From the NCBI GenBank assembly GCA_963816925.1, contig CAWFMY010000006.1, forward strand, positions 1-64,000: a stretch of 64,000 nucleotides of DNA, written 5' to 3'. Of this stretch, positions 24,388-31,800 are shown piece by piece. Under the pieces are notes generated by a model. That model saw nothing but the letters and a program-made list of their open reading frames with translations, was not told the DNA's origin and made no database searches. The stretch's first letter is position 1, and each line of letters starts with the position of its first letter. Both the position numbers and the translations under genes were made by a program. The stretch comes from CAIWHR01 sp963816925 (lineage in GTDB: Bacteria > Pseudomonadota > Gammaproteobacteria > Burkholderiales > Casimicrobiaceae).

Positions 24388-24394
24388 GCATGCT

Positions 24395-24478
24395 GCCTAA
24401 CCTCTCGGTCAACACGGACGCCCCGTCGGCAGCGCGTCGCGCCGACCGCGGGTCACCGGTTACCTTGATGCGTTAGGC
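24395..24478 (+). repeat. attC site
   Basis: Type A, 84 bp, consensus ends. Confidence 0.95.
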
Positions 24479-24495
24479 GGCAATGGAGAGCACCA

Positions 24496-24954
24496 GTGAC
24501 GATCGAGCGCATTTTTCTAGCACCGCAGTCTGGCGGCGCGCTCATTGAAGTTCCACACATTCGCGTTCTCGCGGGCGCCGGGATCGAAGGCGATCGCTAC
24601 TTTGACGCGAAGGACGAGCCGGGCCAAAACATCACGCTCGTCGAAGCCGAAGTCATTGAAGCCTTTAACACCGACTTCGGAGCACGACATGAACTCTCCT
24701 GTACGCGGAGGAATCTTGTCACTCGGGGCGTTCGCTTGAGTCGATTGGTGGGCAAGGAATTTGCCATCGGAAGCGTCCGCTTACGAGGGATCGAGCTCTG
24801 TGAACCTTGCATGGGTCTGGGCAAAGCCATGGCGTCGAATACAGTCTCTCCCGCTGCAGTGGTCAAATACTTGGTGCATCGCGCTGGAATCCGCGCGGAC
24901 GTCTTGTCGTCAGGCACCATTGCCACTGGAGCGAAGCTATCGAATGCCGCCTAA
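24496..24954 (+). CDS. MOSC domain protein
   Basis: A 152-residue protein from GTG 24496 consisting only of a MOSC domain: GAGIEGDRYFD, CTRRNLVTRGVRLSRLVGKEFAIG, and the conserved cysteine pair region IELCEPCMGL. MOSC domains are linked to molybdenum-cofactor sulfur chemistry; stand-alone forms resemble YiiM-like proteins involved in reduction or detoxification of N-hydroxylated compounds. The TAA is in R''. Confidence 0.88.
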   Translation: MTIERIFLAPQSGGALIEVPHIRVLAGAGIEGDRYFDAKDEPGQNITLVEAEVIEAFNTDFGARHELSCTRRNLVTRGVRLSRLVGKEFAIGSVRLRGIELCEPCMGLGKAMASNTVSPAAVVKYLVHRAGIRADVLSSGTIATGAKLSNAA

Positions 24955-25032
24955 CCCGGCGGTCAACATGGACGCCCCGTCGGCAGCGCTTCGCACCGGC
25001 CGTGGGTCGCCGGTTACCTGGGTACGTTGGGC
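24949..25032 (+). repeat. attC site with R' GTTGGGC
   Basis: Type A, 84 bp, R'' GCCTAAC. TTGGGC belongs to the next cassette, whose R'' is GCCCAAC. Confidence 0.94.
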
Positions 25033-25104
25033 GTTTTCGCGACATGTTGCGATGATGACGCCTCCGGCCGTCTGCAACGAGTGTAAAAAAAGGGAGAAAA
25101 TGGC

Positions 25105-25620
25105 ATGCACCGTACATCTACCGTGGCAACAGCCGTTCTGTGCCTTGCAGGGTGGGCAACCGGCGCGTTTGCGCAGCAAGCCGCGACGACCCTAAAACAA
25201 CAGCTCGTCGGCACGTGGACGTTCGTCAGAACCGAAGCCACCCTGCCAGACGGCACAACGTCCCTGCCGTTTGGTTCGACCCCAAAAGGCGTCAATACCT
25301 TCACGGAGGACGGCCACTTTACTCAAATCCAGATTGCTGACGGCATTCCCAAGGTTGCATCCAACAGTCGCGTTACCGGCACCGCGGAAGAGAACAAGGC
25401 AATCGTACAGGGGAGTCTCGCCCTATTTGGCACCTACACGGTCGACGAGACTAACAAGATGATCATCTACAAGGTCGAGTCGAGCACTTTCCCAAACTGG
25501 ATCGGCCAAGAACAAAAGCGGCCAATCGATTCCCTCACGGCGGACGAACTAAGACATAGCAACCTCGGTGGCTCAATCGCTGGTGCCTCGACCGTAAATA
25601 TCTGGAAGCACGCAAAGTAG
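25105..25620 (+). CDS. Exported lipocalin-like protein
   Basis: A 171-residue protein. Signal peptide TVATAVLCLAGWATGAFAQQ is followed by LKQQLVGTWTFVRTE (the lipocalin G-x-W motif), GVNTFTEDGHFTQIQI and LFGTYTVDETNKMIIYKVESS, typical of the lipocalin-like domain PF13924. GGGAGAAAA precedes ATG 25105. Likely a periplasmic ligand-binding protein; ligand unknown. Confidence 0.82.
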   Translation: MHRTSTVATAVLCLAGWATGAFAQQAATTLKQQLVGTWTFVRTEATLPDGTTSLPFGSTPKGVNTFTEDGHFTQIQIADGIPKVASNSRVTGTAEENKAIVQGSLALFGTYTVDETNKMIIYKVESSTFPNWIGQEQKRPIDSLTADELRHSNLGGSIAGASTVNIWKHAK

Positions 25621-25635
25621 CTCCTTGCCAGCAAC

Positions 25636-25716
25636 GCCCAACCCGTCGGTCAACCGGACGCCTGCCGGCGGGCTTTCGCCCGCGCCTCGGTCGCCGGTTA
25701 GCTTGATTCGTTGGGC
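25636..25716 (+). repeat. attC site with R'' GCCCAAC, R' GTTGGGC
   Basis: 81 bp, shortened type A. R'' is the exact complement of this cassette's 5' TTGGGC. Confidence 0.92.
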
Positions 25717-25733
25717 CTCATAGGGAGTGCCCG

Positions 25734-25973
25734 ATGAAGCGCCACCTCATCACCGTTGCAATTCTCGTCGCCGCGCTTGCGTGCTACGGTTTCGAGTTCT
25801 CACGCTTGGGGCTTGCCGCAGTTATCGCGGGCGGCGCGCTTGAGCTTTGGTTTTGGGTTCGCCTCTGTTCTCGGCGAGCTCCGGTTCGTGGCCACTCGTC
25901 GCCCCAGCGAAATAATCGGCTATATGGCCCGGTTGCCGAGCACCTTGCCAGTGACGTACGCTTTGCGGCCTAA
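25734..25973 (+). CDS. Small membrane protein related to the one at 7540
   Basis: A 79-residue protein: two hydrophobic helices (HLITVAILVAALACYGFEFS and LGLAAVIAGGALELWFWVRLC) and a polar tail about 30 residues longer than its 50-residue relative. The longer tail could come from a frameshift replacing the original stop. The TAA overlaps R''. Function unknown. Confidence 0.65.
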   Translation: MKRHLITVAILVAALACYGFEFSRLGLAAVIAGGALELWFWVRLCSRRAPVRGHSSPQRNNRLYGPVAEHLASDVRFAA

Positions 25974-26051
25974 CCTCGCGGTCAACACGGGCGCGTCGTT
26001 GGCGGCGCTTCGCGCCCGCCGCGGGTCGCCGGTTGCCTTCGCCCGTTAGGC
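25968..26051 (+). repeat. attC site
   Basis: Type A, 84 bp, R'' GCCTAAC (one mismatch to the cassette's own TTGGGC), R' GTTAGGC. Confidence 0.94.
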
Positions 26052-26141
26052 GTCACGGTTCCCAGTCGGCAAAAAGTTCTCCATCACATATTTTCAAAGG
26101 GTGTCGCATTACGCGCATGCCTTTCTCGCTCCGGACAGGTC

Positions 26142-26792
26142 ATGGAATATCAGCGCCTCGCGATTAACGGGCAAGCAATTGTCGTTGCATTCGACATGTG
26201 CTCATCATCAAAGATCATTGATGATTTAACGAAGGGAAATAATGTTCAGCCTCTTAAAGCATTTCTTGGCGAGTTAAAGCAATATTTGGCCAGGGAACAA
26301 AACGCAACCGTGCAATTCGATCCATACAAATTTACGGGCGATGGATGGTTGCTACTGTTTCCAGCAAATACTGATGGCGCGCGCCTCCTTCGTTTCTTGG
26401 AGAACCTGTGTCTATACTTCGCTGTCGAGTTTCAGCGCTCGCTCTTGCCACATCTATCTCACAAGCCCGCGCTTGTAGGCATTACCTTCGGAATCGAGAA
26501 GGGTGAACTGATACCAATGACCATGAGTGGGCAGCAAGAATACGTTGGCCGTGCCATAAACGTAGCGTGCCGATTGCAGGCCGCCGTAAAGGATAAGGGG
26601 CACTCCCCTGCGTACAACGCGTTGGTGTCCAATCGTGTGTATAGCGATTACTTTGCCCAAACAAAACCTCATCGAGTAGTTGAAGTCACCCGAAACCTGC
26701 GAAACATGAATGACGGGCCGGAGTTCGCGTGTCGACGACTTTGGCTACTGCGCCCCTATCAGGCGGCGGATGATTCTGGCGATGACGCCTAA
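26142..26792 (+). CDS. Class III nucleotidyl cyclase-like protein
   Basis: A 216-residue protein consisting of one cyclase homology domain. Metal-binding aspartates are visible at D18 (VVAFDMCSSSK) and D67 (YKFTGDGWLLLFP). The transition-state residues correspond to N140 and R144 in EYVGRAINVACRLQ. This pattern predicts a catalytically competent adenylate- or guanylate-type cyclase that must dimerise. No sensor, membrane or AGS-C domain is attached and no effector gene shares the cassette. AT-rich relative to neighbours. The start ATG 26142 has a weak site upstream. Confidence 0.7.
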   Translation: MEYQRLAINGQAIVVAFDMCSSSKIIDDLTKGNNVQPLKAFLGELKQYLAREQNATVQFDPYKFTGDGWLLLFPANTDGARLLRFLENLCLYFAVEFQRSLLPHLSHKPALVGITFGIEKGELIPMTMSGQQEYVGRAINVACRLQAAVKDKGHSPAYNALVSNRVYSDYFAQTKPHRVVEVTRNLRNMNDGPEFACRRLWLLRPYQAADDSGDDA

Positions 26793-26847
26793 CCGCTCGT
26801 TCAACACGGACGTCCCGTCGGCGGCCGGTTACTTTAGTTCGTTAGGC
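26787..26847 (+). repeat. attC site, short
   Basis: 61 bp, R'' GCCTAAC, R' GTTAGGC. The variable stem is lost (GTCGGCGGCCGGTTACTTTAG) but both core boxes and arms remain. Confidence 0.88.
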
Positions 26848-26967
26848 ATGCCGACGACGATGTCGCGAACCGTGGGAGCACCCTTAGCGAAGTCTTCACC
26901 TGCGTCGGTTCTTTGAACGAATTCCCAAAAATACAAGTCAACTGAGATCATCCATCGGAGGAGCTCC

Positions 26968-27357
26968 ATGAGATTACTTTTGTGGGTCGCACTCCCAATC
27001 ATCGCGTGTGTGTCGAATGCACAGGCTCAGCAGACCAAGACAACGCTTCAGTTGAAAAAGGAATGTGAAGCCGCGGAGCAACTCATTGCCACATTTGCCA
27101 CACAACCTGTGCCACAGTTGGTCATTACAGACGGTGTATCGTGCTTTGGATACCTTCGTGGATATCTTGAGGCGACGACGTATTTGCAGGCCGTTCGTGA
27201 TGCAAAGCCAATCTATTGCGGCGAAAAGACGAGGGATTTCCGACAATTGGCCGCCACTTATGTCAAGTATGTGATCGCGCACCCTGAAGAAGTGGACTCA
27301 ACAGCCGCCAACACCGTCGCGAACGTCATTGCCGAGATTGCTCCGTGCAAGCAATAA
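26968..27357 (+). CDS. Rap1a/Tai-like immunity protein
   Basis: A 129-residue exported protein (signal peptide ending NAQAQQ). The mature part has LKKECEAAEQL, VSCFGYLRGYLEATTY, IYCGEKTRDFRQLAATYVKYVIAHPEEVDSTAANTV and a terminal IAPCKQ. This cysteine-GY...YV-HPE...PC pattern is the Rap1a/Tai immunity fold (PF18602), whose founders neutralise T6SS peptidoglycan amidases. GGAGGAG sits just upstream of the ATG. A self-protection role as an orphan immunity gene is an inference. Confidence 0.72.
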   Translation: MRLLLWVALPIIACVSNAQAQQTKTTLQLKKECEAAEQLIATFATQPVPQLVITDGVSCFGYLRGYLEATTYLQAVRDAKPIYCGEKTRDFRQLAATYVKYVIAHPEEVDSTAANTVANVIAEIAPCKQ

Positions 27358-27402
27358 CGCATCTATTTCAGAGTGACCGCATTTCGTCTTCCGTCTCCGC
27401 AT

Positions 27403-27469
27403 GCCCAACCCTGCCCTCAAGGGGGGCGCCCCGCCTGCGGCGGGTCGCCCCTTAGCTTGGCCGTTAGGC
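27403..27469 (+). repeat. attC site, short
   Basis: 67 bp, R'' GCCCAAC, R' GTTAGGC, inner arm CCTCAAGGGGGGCGCC and right arm GGGTCGCCCCTTAGCTTGG, related to the site at 13680. Confidence 0.88.
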
Positions 27470-27479
27470 GGCACGGAAC

Positions 27480-27743
27480 ATGAAGCGGTCGCTGCCTTGG
27501 GCACTCGTCGCGTTTTACCCGCTCATCGCTCTTGTCGGTGTGATCGTATTCTTTCTTGTCAGCGTTCTTAGCAATCGCGGTCTACCAACGTGGCATCGCA
27601 TACTTTGGGCGGCTTGTATGGTCTTGCTTTCAGCAATCGTAGTTCCGACGTATTGGTGGAGATACAGTCGTGACGCCCAGCCTCTCGCGCAACGCGGGCG
27701 CCTCGCATGCGGGGCTGCGTCCGCGCAGCAGCCCGCCGGTTAG
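27480..27743 (+). CDS. Small membrane protein reading into the attC
   Basis: An 87-residue frame with two helices (about 8-30 and 40-58). The last 22 residues are encoded by the attC itself: because R'' here is GCCCAGC instead of GCCTAAC, the usual in-frame TAA has become CAG and translation continues to a TAG in the right arm. The original protein was probably about 66 residues. Family unknown. Confidence 0.6.
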   Translation: MKRSLPWALVAFYPLIALVGVIVFFLVSVLSNRGLPTWHRILWAACMVLLSAIVVPTYWWRYSRDAQPLAQRGRLACGAASAQQPAG

Positions 27744-27758
27744 CTTGTAACGTTAGGC
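27675..27758 (+). repeat. attC site with R'' GCCCAGC
   Basis: Type A form, 84 bp, R' GTTAGGC. The R'' change removes both the AAC and the upstream gene's stop. Confidence 0.88.
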
Positions 27759-27813
27759 CTCGCTACGGCAACCCCACGGCGTACGTCGGCATCAATTGTT
27801 CGGGAGCGATCCA

Positions 27814-28338
27814 ATGAACAGGTTATCGGGCGCAATTTTGGTGTGCGCGTTTACGTTCAGTTCCGTGCTGGCGCGGGCCGACGATGGGTCAACGAAGCGG
27901 TCGAGCGTGAACGATGTCAAGGATGTGGCCAACCCAGAATCGAAGCAGTCGTCAAGCGAGGGACCGCAACCGAACAAGGTTGCGCCCGCTAGCTACGGAG
28001 GGCTCTGGCGGGCGGTGCCCGAGTGGGACTCGCGTCTAATACTCACCCATCACGGGAAGACGCTCACGGCCACCTGGACAAAATACAGTACGGAGGGCCC
28101 AGGATGGACGTTCTCGGTAACGGCGTCACAAACGGCACTAAACAAGTTTGAAGGAACGCTTTACCGAGAGCGGAGCGGCAATACGTCTGCGGGACACACA
28201 GGAGCGGATTACCTTGTCGTTCGGCGCCAAGGCGAGTCCTTGGGCACAGCCAGATTCGCATTTGCCGACCAATACAAAGGCAGCCTTGAATATCAAACGA
28301 CTACCTACCAAATCTCCCGGTTGCCGAGTACAGACTAG
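27814..28338 (+). CDS. Exported protein with an SGWG-like beta domain
   Basis: A 174-residue protein from ATG 27814 with GGGAG upstream and a signal peptide ending SVLARADD. After a polar linker (SKQSSSEGPQPNK) the domain YGGLWRAVPEWDSRLILTHHG followed by ATWTKYSTEGPGWTFSV resembles a widespread secreted domain with the pattern GLWW-P-SGWG---THQGDT--ATW-TYD, function unknown. The assignment is tentative. Confidence 0.6.
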   Translation: MNRLSGAILVCAFTFSSVLARADDGSTKRSSVNDVKDVANPESKQSSSEGPQPNKVAPASYGGLWRAVPEWDSRLILTHHGKTLTATWTKYSTEGPGWTFSVTASQTALNKFEGTLYRERSGNTSAGHTGADYLVVRRQGESLGTARFAFADQYKGSLEYQTTTYQISRLPSTD

Positions 28339-28408
28339 ATTAGGAATGGGTCTCTTTTCCTTCCAATATTGACGACGCGGCGTTCACATTGGCAATGTTA
28401 ATCGCGCG

Positions 28409-28473
28409 GCCTAACCTCCCGGTTAACTCGGACGCGCCGTCCGCGGGTCGCCGGTTACCTTGATACGTTAGGC
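28409..28473 (+). repeat. attC site, short
   Basis: 65 bp, consensus R'' and R'. The variable stem is shortened to GGACGCGCCGTCCGCGGGTC. Confidence 0.9.
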
Positions 28474-28575
28474 GGCATCCCGACTGCCTGTGGCCAATGC
28501 CTGGAAAGCGAGTTCATTGTATCGATCACAGGAATAGTATGGTCGAACTGTCATTCGTCGAGAGATGATTCAGTG

Positions 28576-29553
28576 ATGGACCGGCGAGCGTTCATCAGCC
28601 ATGTTGCAGGAGCTCTCCTTGTCGCGCCGCTTCCTGCGCGCGCGCAGCAAGCGACGAAGACCTATCGCATCGGTATTCTTGAGGCGATACCCGCAACACA
28701 GAATATTGCCAATCTGGACGCGCTACGCAGTGGACTGCGAGAGATGGGCTACGTCGAAGGGCGAAACCTGATCATTGAATACCGATCGGCAGATGGCCAC
28801 GCCGAGCAGTTCCCCGACCTCGCGTCCGAATTGGTGCGTCTCAAGGTCGATCTGATTGTGACGAGGGGGACCCCTGCTGTGAGGGCAGCCAAGAATGCGA
28901 CCGAAACAATTCCGGTGGTTATGGCGACGATGGGCGACCCGCGAGCGATCGTGGCGAGCTTCGCGCGCCCCGGAGGCAACATCACGGGCGTGACTACATT
29001 CAGTACCGAATTGACAGCGAAACGCATTGAACTCCTCAATGAATTGGTTCCACGTCTCTCGCGAGTTGCCCTGCTCCACAACATGGGGAATCCTGCTGCT
29101 CCACCCGAATGGGAAGAGACAAAGACCGCCGCCCGCGCCTTGGGTCTCCAAGCTGAGCTTCTCGACGTGCGGAGCCAGGACGACCTGGGCCGCGCATTTG
29201 AACTTGCGGTCCGAAAGCGTGCGGACGCGCTTCTTATCGGGGCCGACGGACTCACCCAATTGCATCAAAATGCGATCATTGCCATGGCGGCTCGCAAAAG
29301 GCTGCCTGCCGCCTATGCGGCCCGCGAATTCGTCGAGGCCGGTGGATTGATAGCCTACGGTGTGAACTATCCCGATCTCTATTTTCGATTCGCAAGAATA
29401 GTCGACAAGATCTTCAAGGGTGCGAGGCCGGGCGAGCTTCCTGTGGAACAGCCGACCAAGCTCGAGCTCGTGATCAACCTCAAGACCGCCAAGGCGCTTG
29501 GACTCGCGATCCCGCAATCGCTATTGCTGCGGGCGGACGAGGTGATTCAATGA
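28576..29553 (+). CDS. ABC transporter substrate-binding protein (PF04392), copy 3
   Basis: A 325-residue protein (ATG 28576; the GTG one codon earlier is also possible). Twin-arginine signal DRRAFISHVAGALL ends ARAQQ. Core motif SFARPGGNITGVT, hinge EFVEAGGLIAYGVNY and C-terminal VDKIFKGARPGELPVEQPTK are intact, ending RADEVIQ. It has a 100-base leader and ends ten bases before its attC, so unlike copies 2, 4 and 6 it lacks the common 3' segment. No transporter partner. Confidence 0.88.
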   Translation: MDRRAFISHVAGALLVAPLPARAQQATKTYRIGILEAIPATQNIANLDALRSGLREMGYVEGRNLIIEYRSADGHAEQFPDLASELVRLKVDLIVTRGTPAVRAAKNATETIPVVMATMGDPRAIVASFARPGGNITGVTTFSTELTAKRIELLNELVPRLSRVALLHNMGNPAAPPEWEETKTAARALGLQAELLDVRSQDDLGRAFELAVRKRADALLIGADGLTQLHQNAIIAMAARKRLPAAYAAREFVEAGGLIAYGVNYPDLYFRFARIVDKIFKGARPGELPVEQPTKLELVINLKTAKALGLAIPQSLLLRADEVIQ

Positions 29554-29563
29554 AATAGTTTCC

Positions 29564-29647
29564 GCCTGACCCGTCGCTCAACACGGACGTCTCACATGCG
29601 GGGCTGCCCCCGCGCGGCGGGTCGCCGTTTACCTTGATTCGATAGGC
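29564..29647 (+). repeat. attC site, mutated cores
   Basis: Type A, 84 bp; R'' GCCTGAC, R' GATAGGC. Confidence 0.85.
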
Positions 29648-29689
29648 AGCAGCGGGCATCAACACAACCATCACACATAGGACAGCAGC

Positions 29690-30094
29690 ATGAGTAAACA
29701 AGTATTCATCAACCTCCCTGTCGCCGACCTCCCAAAGTCAATTGCTTTCTTCAAGGCGCTCGGTTTTTCATACAACCCACAGTTCAGCGATGACTCTGGC
29801 GCGTGCATCATCGTCAGTGAAACGATCTATGTCATGTTGGCAACTCATACTAGATTTCGTGACTTCACACCCAAGGCTGTCTGCGATACGAGCAAGGCCG
29901 TGGAAGTTTTACTCAACCTCAAGTGTGAAAGTCGTGATGAGGTCAATAATCTCGTCGCTAAAGCTCTCGCTGCGGGTGGATCTACCTACGACAAACCGGA
30001 GGATTTAGGCTTTATGTATTCGCACAGTTTTGTCGACCCGGACGGCCATGGGTGGGGGCTTTTCCATCTGAGCGACATGCCGGTTCAGAAGTAA
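29690..30094 (+). CDS. Glyoxalase/bleomycin-resistance (VOC) superfamily protein
   Basis: A 134-residue protein with the paired beta-alpha-beta-beta-beta modules of the VOC fold: VFINLPVADLPKSIAFFKALGF, and SHSFVDPDGHGWGLFHL near the end. Related proteins are often annotated as lactoylglutathione lyase or extradiol dioxygenase-like, but the substrate is unknown. More AT-rich than the array average. Its own attC is of a foreign type, suggesting recent capture. Confidence 0.88.
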   Translation: MSKQVFINLPVADLPKSIAFFKALGFSYNPQFSDDSGACIIVSETIYVMLATHTRFRDFTPKAVCDTSKAVEVLLNLKCESRDEVNNLVAKALAAGGSTYDKPEDLGFMYSHSFVDPDGHGWGLFHLSDMPVQK

Positions 30095-30123
30095 TTTTCT
30101 TGATTCAAACACGAGCGCATGCG

Positions 30124-30186
30124 GCCTAACAAGGCGCTGCAGGCTGACCGCCCTGACGGGCGTCGGCCTGAGCTCAAACGTTAGGC
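30124..30186 (+). repeat. attC site of canonical short type
   Basis: 63 bp. R'' GCCTAAC followed by AAGGCGCTGCAGG, inner GCCCTGACGGGC stem and right arm CCTGAGCTCAAACGTTAGGC. This is the 59-base-element style common in mobile integrons and differs from all other sites here. Confidence 0.9.
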
Positions 30187-30203
30187 CGCAATTCGACCAG
30201 CCG

Positions 30204-30413
30204 ATGGTGAGGCCGCTACCAAACGTCGTGTGCCCTTTGTGCGGCGGGCCAAATGAATGCGCTCCAGCGCGCTTCGCATCCTTCGACACGCCCTGTTGGT
30301 GCGCCGACTTGTCTATCGGCGCTTCGGTCCCAGCATCGTTACCGGAATCCCAACGCAATGGCGCTTGTCTGTGTAGACGTTGTCCCACCACCGAAAAGTC
30401 AGCTCCGGTGTAG
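30204..30413 (+). CDS. Cysteine-rich CWC family protein
   Basis: A 69-residue protein: CPLCGGPNECAPA near the start, then PCWCADLSIG and CLCRRC at the end. This cysteine spacing is the CWC family (PF14375), small putative zinc-binding proteins of unknown role. ATG 30204 has no strong ribosome site. Full length for the family. Confidence 0.85.
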   Translation: MVRPLPNVVCPLCGGPNECAPARFASFDTPCWCADLSIGASVPASLPESQRNGACLCRRCPTTEKSAPV

Positions 30414-30524
30414 TCACTCCGTGACTTCTCTTCGCCGTTGCAACGTTTGCAATACGTGTCGGTCGGGTCTATCGTGATGGATCATGGGCTCACTTCGATG
30501 TGGTGCCATCAAATCTGATGCGCG

Positions 30525-30611
30525 GCCTAACCAGTCGCTCCACGCAGGCGTCCCACATGCGTGGGCTGACGCCCGACGCATCGGGCCGCCGGTTAGCTTG
30601 TTTCGTTAGGC
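30525..30611 (+). repeat. attC site
   Basis: Type A variant, 87 bp, R'' GCCTAAC, R' GTTAGGC. Confidence 0.92.
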
Positions 30612-30617
30612 ACCCCC

Positions 30618-31043
30618 ATGTGTTCGCTAACGATTACCGACGCCGCCTACTCCAGGATTCAGCGCGAGCTTGCCGGTTCCCCTATCGAATCCCCAATCAT
30701 TAGCCTCGTGCAGTCGGCACGGGCGACGTTACCCCCTTACGCGATGCTGCACGCTATCGATCCTGACGCGAGCGATAGCAATCTCCACGATATCGCGTTG
30801 GAGAGGTACGGCGCAGACTCCTCGTCGCTCCGGTGGAACCTGATTCCCGGTGTTTATTCGCGCGAAGATGTTCCGATCGAGTCCCGCGTAGAAATACGTG
30901 GCATTTGGTTCTCGTTTTCGCCCAAATGGCAGCAACGCATGAAGGGTTGGCTGCTCGACTTCGTTGGCGACACTCTCGTGCTGAAGGACGCTGGAGGAAA
31001 GCTTATGCTTCCATCCAATCCTGAGGCAGCAGGTGGTGCCTAA
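30618..31043 (+). CDS. Hypothetical protein
   Basis: A 141-residue soluble protein. The start LTITDAAYSRIQREL and the later IWFSFSPKWQQRMKGWLLDFVGDTLVL faintly recall HesB/IscA-like proteins, but the cysteines needed for that fold are absent (only C2). I therefore do not assign a family. The ATG is six bases after R' and the TAA is in R'' (GCCTAAT). Confidence 0.6.
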   Translation: MCSLTITDAAYSRIQRELAGSPIESPIISLVQSARATLPPYAMLHAIDPDASDSNLHDIALERYGADSSSLRWNLIPGVYSREDVPIESRVEIRGIWFSFSPKWQQRMKGWLLDFVGDTLVLKDAGGKLMLPSNPEAAGGA

Positions 31044-31121
31044 TCTCTCGGTCAACACGGACGCCCCGTCAGCAGCGCTTCGCGCCCGCCGCGGGTCGCC
31101 GGTTACCTTGATACGTTAGGC
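31038..31121 (+). repeat. attC site with R'' GCCTAAT
   Basis: Type A, 84 bp, R' GTTAGGC. Confidence 0.92.
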
Positions 31122-31150
31122 GTCACTACAGCGCTCTCGCGCAACCGACG

Positions 31151-31645
31151 ATGAGCTCCAACGCCACTCTCCATCTTCTGTGCGGCAAGGCTGGCGCAGG
31201 CAAGACTACCCTTGCGACCGCACTTGCCGCAAAGCACAAGGCAATCCTCATTGCCGAGGACATTTGGCTCATACGGCTTTATGGCCCGATGAAGTCGTTC
31301 GACGACTACCGGACCTACTCACAACGCGCCAAGACGGTAGTCGGCCCCCTCGTCACGGACCTTCTGGGCTTGGGCCAGAGCGTTGTGCTGGACTATCCCG
31401 CGAACACCAAGAGTTCGCGATTGTGGCTCCGCTCGCTCTCTGAATCAGCAGCGACGCACCATCTGCTGCACTATCTGGCCGTACCGGACGAGGTCTGCCT
31501 GAAACGCATTGACCGGCGCAACAAAGAACGACCGGAAGGCTCGTACCACCTCACGAAGGCCGACTTCGACTATGTCTCGTCGTTCTTCGAGGCTCCCGAA
31601 GTCGATGAAGGCCTCAAGATCGAACTGCATGCTGCCGACGCTTGA
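31151..31645 (+). CDS. P-loop kinase-like ATPase (AAA_33 type)
   Basis: A 164-residue protein. Walker A GKAGAGKTT (about residues 12-20), an acidic IAEDIW after the second strand, SVVLDYPANTKSSR and a lid-like RIDRRNKERPEG. Such small P-loop proteins include chloramphenicol phosphotransferase-like and zeta-toxin-like kinases; a phosphotransferase acting on a small molecule is the best guess. Complete by length. Confidence 0.82.
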   Translation: MSSNATLHLLCGKAGAGKTTLATALAAKHKAILIAEDIWLIRLYGPMKSFDDYRTYSQRAKTVVGPLVTDLLGLGQSVVLDYPANTKSSRLWLRSLSESAATHHLLHYLAVPDEVCLKRIDRRNKERPEGSYHLTKADFDYVSSFFEAPEVDEGLKIELHAADA

Positions 31646-31683
31646 GCAAAAGCGAAGCCAAGTGCGTGGGAACCGAAGGTGAC

Positions 31684-31767
31684 GCCTAACCCCTCGCTCA
31701 ACACGGACGCCTCGTCGGCAGCGCTTCGCGCCGCCCACGCGTCGCCGGTTACCTTAGTTCGTTAGGC
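31684..31767 (+). repeat. attC site
   Basis: Type A, 84 bp, consensus ends. Confidence 0.94.
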
Positions 31768-31800
31768 AGCGCTCCTCCCGGGATTGCAGAAGATCCACCC

